Assembly (NCBI GenBank): GCA_015491275.1
Contig: WFWF01000014.1
Coordinates: forward strand, 1 to 8,358
DNA: 8,358 nucleotides
DNA from: Aquificales bacterium
Lineage (GTDB): Bacteria; Aquificota; Aquificia; Aquificales; Aquificaceae
Direction: 5' to 3'
The notes below the pieces were generated by a model that did not search any database, was not told the origin of the DNA, and saw only the letters and a list, made by a program, of their open reading frames with translations. The translations under genes and the position numbers were made by a program. This document shows, in pieces, positions 6,658 through 8,358 of this stretch (within the stretch, counting starts at the first letter, position 1; each line of letters starts with the position of its first letter).

Positions 6658-6675
6658 ATATCAAATGATTGATAT
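6658..6675. repeat. Perfect 18-bp palindrome, candidate activator site 2
   Basis: ATATCAA-ATGA-TTGATAT is a perfect 7-4-7 inverted repeat two bases after the first palindrome. The two centres (about 6647 and 6666.5) are near 19.5 bp apart, close to two helical turns, so two dimers would lie on the same DNA face. The sequence differs from site 1, so the two may bind different proteins or be a degenerate pair. Confidence 0.45.
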
Positions 6676-6688
6676 ACAATGACTTTCT

Positions 6689-6708
6689 GAAATTTTGCGG
6701 AAATTTTG
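6689..6708. repeat. GAAATTTTG tandem direct repeat with 11-bp period
   Basis: GAAATTTTG occurs at 6689-6697 and again at 6700-6708, an 11-bp step that is about one helical turn. The copies lie roughly 100-117 bp upstream of the predicted sigma-54 start site. The arrangement could be a tandem binding site or a curved A/T tract that helps DNA looping. Function is unproven. Confidence 0.35.
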
Positions 6709-6779
6709 TAAAGGATTTTAACATTGCTCCGGATATAAGTGAAACCTAATATGCTCCATTTATCAAAAACTTACATATT

Positions 6780-6795
6780 TGGCACGGTTTTTGCT
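6780..6795 (+). promoter_or_regulatory. Sigma-54 (RpoN) -24/-12 promoter
   Basis: TGGCACGGTTTTTGCT matches the sigma-54 consensus TGGCAC-N5-TTGC(A/T) at every conserved position. The -24 GG is at 6781-6782 and the -12 GC at 6793-6794, which puts the transcription start at about 6806. That leaves a leader of about 22 bases before the ATG at 6828, containing a strong Shine-Dalgarno sequence. Sigma-54 promoters require an ATP-dependent enhancer-binding activator; the palindromes at 6639-6675 are candidate binding sites. The promoter is correctly oriented for the secreted-protein operon. Confidence 0.88.
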
Positions 6796-6827
6796 TAATA
6801 CTTAGCATGGAAAAGGGAGGTGGAAGC

Positions 6828-7076
6828 ATGAGGAAGGTAGTGATGATGATTATAGGAATGGGGTTGGGTGTTACAACTTTTGCGGTAGCGCAGGATGGCT
6901 TGCTTGACGGAGAGCTTCCAGATGACATACGCCCGCCTATTGATATAGGTGTGAGACCAGAGAGACCCGAGGTAATAAGACCGGAGCGTCCGGACATACC
7001 TATGAGACCTGAAATGCCTCGCCCCAGGCCAGAAAGGCCCAGGCTTCCCCGTATTCCCTTGGACGAGATATCATAG
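6828..7076 (+). CDS. Exported Pro/Arg-rich small protein (first gene of the sigma-54 operon)
   Basis: An 82-residue protein of unknown family. The start at 6828 is chosen because GGGAGG (6815-6820) lies 7 bases before it and because the protein then opens with a signal peptide; the in-frame ATG at 6807 would add seven residues (MEKGGGS) encoded by the Shine-Dalgarno region itself. The signal peptide is MRKVVMMIIGMGLGVTTFAVA (1-21), with likely cleavage after AVA. The mature part of about 61 residues contains 15 Pro and 11 Arg, mostly as RPE/RPD/RPR steps with Glu and Asp mixed in (VRPERPEVIRPERPDIP, RPRPERPRLPRIP). It would be extended (polyproline-like), with no Cys and little hydrophobic content. 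GLLDGELPDDI directly after the signal peptide faintly resembles the acidic leader motif of the downstream proteins, and the C-terminus is PLDEIS. A role as a cell-envelope linker or matrix protein is speculative. Confidence 0.8.
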   Translation: MRKVVMMIIGMGLGVTTFAVAQDGLLDGELPDDIRPPIDIGVRPERPEVIRPERPDIPMRPEMPRPRPERPRLPRIPLDEIS

Positions 7077-7085
7077 GGGGCAGGA

Positions 7086-7340
7086 ATGATGAAGAAGCTG
7101 TTGAGTTTACTTATAGTTCTGTCAGCGGGTGTTGCGTTGGCAGGTGATAAAGGTACTCAGGAAGTTACTCTTGATGAACTTGACGAAATAACCGGTGGTG
7201 GTGTAAGGGATCCAAAGATAATTCTTTGGGATGAAGCGCATAAGAATACGGGTGTAAGTCCCGAAGTGGGTGGCGGTGCTACGGGTAACAGCGCAACTTA
7301 TGGTAACAATAGCGGTGTTAATGAGGTGGGTATGAAATGA
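7086..7340 (+). CDS. Exported small protein with double-glycine-type motif after its signal peptide
   Basis: An 84-residue protein of unrecognised family, 9 bases after the Pro/Arg-rich gene. Two adjacent ATGs (7086 and 7089) are both possible; GGGGG (7076-7080) serves either. MKKLLSLLIVLSAGVALA forms a clear Sec signal peptide with likely cleavage after Ala19 (ALA|GD). Ten residues later comes LDELDEITGGG (29-39), closely resembling the LSxxELxxIxGG leader motif cleaved after Gly-Gly by C39 peptidases. The remainder (about 45 residues) has a short charged stretch, RDPKIILWDEAHKN, and a Gly/Asn/Ser-rich tail (SPEVGGGATGNSATYGNNSG). There is no Cys. The combination suggests Sec export followed by a second cleavage outside the membrane, or simple retention of the motif as a recognition helix. 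A bacteriocin is possible, but a structural or minor fibre subunit fits the neighbours better. Confidence 0.8.
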   Translation: MMKKLLSLLIVLSAGVALAGDKGTQEVTLDELDEITGGGVRDPKIILWDEAHKNTGVSPEVGGGATGNSATYGNNSGVNEVGMK

Positions 7341-7342
7341 GC

Positions 7343-7361
7343 TTGCAATCTTTGATTGCAA
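7343..7361 (+). other. Perfect 8-3-8 hairpin between the second and third operon genes
   Basis: TTGCAATC-TTT-GATTGCAA starts 3 bases after the stop of the preceding gene and ends 11 bases before the Shine-Dalgarno sequence of the repeat protein. It is not followed by a T-run, so it is a poor intrinsic terminator. It could stabilise or set the processing end of a downstream mRNA and so change the relative output of the two genes. Confidence 0.55.
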
Positions 7362-7372
7362 TAAAAACTTTT

Positions 7373-7380
7373 AAAGGAGG
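7373..7380 (+). promoter_or_regulatory. Strong ribosome binding site of the repeat protein
   Basis: AAAGGAGG, 7 bases before the ATG at 7388, is close to a full anti-SD match and is the strongest ribosome binding site in the window. It decides the start against an in-frame ATG at 7337, which overlaps the preceding gene and would put 17 residues ahead of the signal peptide. Confidence 0.85.
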
Positions 7381-7387
7381 TATTGCC

Positions 7388-8188
7388 ATGAAAAAGCATC
7401 TTTTACTCTCAGCACTTTTGGTCGGGGCTTTAAGTGTACCTGCCATCTCCGCGGAAGTCCTCTCCGAGGAGGAGCTTGAAGAGGTAAGCGCTAAGGGTGT
7501 TCAGACGATTATCAACGAGGACCATGTGGACGACGACCAGTACAACAACAACGGATCAGTTTTGCTTGCCAACGACGCACAGAGGACGATTGAGAATGTT
7601 ACTGTAACAAATAACGCTCAGTCTGCTGTAAACATGGGTACTAACATATTGGGAGATGTCGGTGCGGATGATGATATTGATGCCCTTCAGACAAGTGTAC
7701 AGACCGCTTACAACTATGTTGAGGAATCAATACAGAGTGTATTTAATGACGAAGATCTGGATGACGATCAGTACAATAACAACGGTTCTCTGCAAATCTT
7801 GAATGATGCTCAAAGAGAAGTGGACAGTGTAACTATAAGCAATAGCGCTCAGTCAGCTGCAAACCTCGGTGTTAACATAACGGGTAATCTCGGATCGGGT
7901 GATGACATAACATCCACTCAAATCAACGATCAGTATGCTGATAACTTTGTCTGGTACACTGACCAGTATATAGAAAATGACGATGATAACAATGACGAGC
8001 AGTTCAATAACAATGCTTCCGTACAGCTGTTGAATAATGCCCAGAAGGAAGCTGAATCCGTATCCCTGGTAAATAGCGCTCAGTCAGCTGCAAACCTCGG
8101 GCTTAACACAGCAGGAAACTTGGGAGCGGTTGAAGACATAATCTCTACTCAGACCAATATTCAGACAGCTGTGAACAATGTGTACTGA
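7388..8188 (+). CDS. Exported acidic repeat protein, candidate fibre/amyloid-like subunit
   Basis: A 266-residue secreted protein. The signal peptide is MKKHLLLSALLVGALSVPAISA (1-22), with cleavage after AISA. It is followed at once by LSEEELEEVSAKG (25-37), a degenerate double-glycine-like motif (Ala-Lys-Gly in place of Gly-Gly). The rest is three repeats in exact 77-residue register: residues 48-124, 125-201 and 202-266, the last ending early. Each repeat has an acidic DDDQYNNNGS-type start, two N-x-A-Q steps 13 residues apart, the block N(N/S)AQSAxNxGxN, a GNLG-type turn, and DI followed by QT. The mature chain has no Cys or Pro, very few Lys/Arg, and is rich in Asn, Asp, Gln, Ser and Ala. 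Such composition and regular beta-prone repeats recall bacterial functional amyloids (curli CsgA, Fap FapC). The resemblance is in style; I cannot claim homology. The acidic repeat starts could bind calcium. Its very strong ribosome binding site suggests high expression. Confidence 0.87.
   Translation: MKKHLLLSALLVGALSVPAISAEVLSEEELEEVSAKGVQTIINEDHVDDDQYNNNGSVLLANDAQRTIENVTVTNNAQSAVNMGTNILGDVGADDDIDALQTSVQTAYNYVEESIQSVFNDEDLDDDQYNNNGSLQILNDAQREVDSVTISNSAQSAANLGVNITGNLGSGDDITSTQINDQYADNFVWYTDQYIENDDDNNDEQFNNNASVQLLNNAQKEAESVSLVNSAQSAANLGLNTAGNLGAVEDIISTQTNIQTAVNNVY
7529..7759 (+). repeat. 77-residue repeat unit 1 of the repeat protein
   Basis: Residues 48-124 (231 bp). The Y-N-N-N-G-S block is at 52-57, N-D-A-Q at 62-65 and N-N-A-Q-S-A at 75-80. 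This unit is the most divergent of the three (MGTNILGDVG in place of LGVNITGNLG). Confidence 0.85.
7760..7990 (+). repeat. 77-residue repeat unit 2 of the repeat protein
   Basis: Residues 125-201 (231 bp), in exact register with unit 1. The Y-N-N-N-G-S block is at 129-134 and N-S-A-Q-S-A-A-N-L-G at 152-161. It shares a 29-bp identical tract with unit 3 (7841-7869). Confidence 0.87.
7991..8185 (+). repeat. 77-residue repeat unit 3, shortened to 65 residues
   Basis: Residues 202-266, in exact register but ending after the conserved Q-T-A-x-N-x-V step. The linker of about 12 residues seen after units 1 and 2 is absent. Phe replaces Tyr in the F-N-N-N-A-S block (206-211). The 29-bp tract at 8072-8100 is identical to 7841-7869 in unit 2. 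Confidence 0.87.
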
Positions 8189-8194
8189 TAAAAA

Positions 8195-8227
8195 GGAAAA
8201 GCCGGAAGGGGGCTTTCCTCCCTTCCG
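8195..8227 (+). other. Two mutually exclusive hairpins after the repeat protein gene
   Basis: CGGAAGGG (8203-8210) pairs perfectly with CCCTTCCG (8220-8227) around a 9-base loop. Alternatively, GGAAAAGCC (8195-8203) pairs with GGCTTTCC (8211-8218), with one bulged A, using bases of the first stem. On the plus strand no T-run follows (TCCCTAATAATAT), so this is not a standard terminator for the operon. On the minus strand the same hairpin is followed by a T-rich tract (GCTTTTCCTTTTT) and would look like a terminator for antisense transcription. mRNA 3'-end stabilisation or partial attenuation are options. Confidence 0.5.
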
Positions 8228-8252
8228 TCCCTAATAATATAGGGGGAATGCT

Positions 8253-8358
8253 ATGAGAAGGCAAGTGTTAAATTTAACACTGCTTACTGCGTTACTTACT
8301 CCGATGGCGATAGGTACGGAGATCATCTCCGACGAAGAGCTTGATGATGTGAGCGGTG
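8253..8358 (+). CDS. Exported protein with the same leader as the repeat protein (3' end cut by window edge)
   Basis: Only the first 35 codons are in the window. The ATG at 8253 has GGGGG (8242-8246) 6 bases upstream; the nearer ATG at 8248 reads M-L-stop. The protein begins MRRQVLNLTLLTALLTPMAIG, a Sec-type signal peptide with probable cleavage after Gly21, followed by TEIISDEELDDVSG. This aligns without gaps to the repeat protein: Ser26, Glu28, Glu29, Leu30, Val33 and Ser34 are at identical positions in both, and here the motif ends in Gly35, as expected for a double-glycine-type leader. It is therefore probably a paralogue or co-processed partner in the same operon. What follows the leader is unknown. 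The gap after the previous gene is 64 bases, and it lies in the same orientation. Confidence 0.8.
   Translation, partial: MRRQVLNLTLLTALLTPMAIGTEIISDEELDDVSG
8264..8281. repeat. Perfect 18-bp palindrome inside the signal-peptide coding region
   Basis: AGTGTTAAATTTAACACT is a gapless perfect palindrome at codons 4-10 of the truncated fourth gene. It could be a protein-binding site or an mRNA hairpin near the start codon. Coding constraint alone does not require it; coincidence remains possible. Confidence 0.5.

Noticed and set aside
6807..6827. Upstream ATG for the Pro/Arg-rich gene, giving an extra MEKGGGS
   Set aside because: The added residues are encoded by the Shine-Dalgarno region itself and would precede a normal signal peptide; the predicted sigma-54 start site at about 6806 leaves no ribosome binding site for it.
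7086..7340. Classical ABC-exported bacteriocin precursor
   Set aside because: A Sec-type signal peptide precedes the double-glycine motif, there are no Cys or Ser/Thr/Cys modification clusters, and no ABC transporter or immunity gene is visible in the window.
7337..7387. Upstream ATG for the repeat protein
   Set aside because: It overlaps the previous gene's stop, its codons run through a hairpin and the Shine-Dalgarno site, and it would bury the signal peptide 17 residues in.
7529..8185. CRISPR-like or DNA-level regular repeats
   Set aside because: The 231-bp periodicity is in-frame protein repetition with diverged codons, not short identical repeats with unique spacers.

Overview
The window looks like chromosomal DNA from a thermophilic bacterium, most likely of the Aquificota (Hydrogenobacter/Aquifex type). 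This is inferred from strong use of ATA, AGG and AGA codons, Lys/Glu/Arg-rich proteins, tightly packed or overlapping housekeeping genes, and ribosome binding sites that are often missing. No rRNA, tRNA, insertion sequence or CRISPR array is visible.

Positions 1-780 (minus strand) hold a two-gene unit: a Fur-family metal-dependent repressor, followed with a 4-base overlap by a hotdog-fold acyl-CoA thioesterase that runs off the left edge. The divergent 53-bp gap (780-832) separates it from a long plus-strand housekeeping run (833-6624): a biotin carboxylase (accC-type), a COG1565/MidA-type methyltransferase, a JAMM (M67) metalloprotease, gatC, recA, pilT (starting at TTG, not at the longest ATG) and cmk. 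Genes in this run overlap or lie 1-18 bases apart. Several (fur, accC, the JAMM gene, gatC) have no Shine-Dalgarno sequence but a TATAAT-like box 6-8 bases before the ATG, a leaderless-mRNA pattern.

Positions 6625-8358 are the unusual part. A 203-bp gap carries two adjacent perfect palindromes, a GAAATTTTG tandem repeat and a perfect sigma-54 promoter (TGGCAC-N5-TTGCT). It drives at least four small exported proteins, each with a Sec-type signal peptide and, unlike the housekeeping genes, mostly strong Shine-Dalgarno sites: (A) a Pro/Arg-rich 82-aa protein; (B) an 84-aa protein with an LDELDEITGGG motif just after the signal peptide; (C) a 266-aa protein with three 77-residue Asn/Asp/Gln-rich repeats free of Cys and Pro; and (D) the start of a fourth protein whose leader aligns with C residue for residue. 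B, C and D combine a Sec signal peptide with a motif resembling the double-glycine leader of C39-peptidase substrates.

My reading (inference) is a sigma-54-controlled operon for a secreted surface fibre or matrix, possibly amyloid-like, with a second maturation step after Sec export. The processing and export genes, if they exist, would lie to the right of the window. This operon is the best candidate for an undescribed system here.
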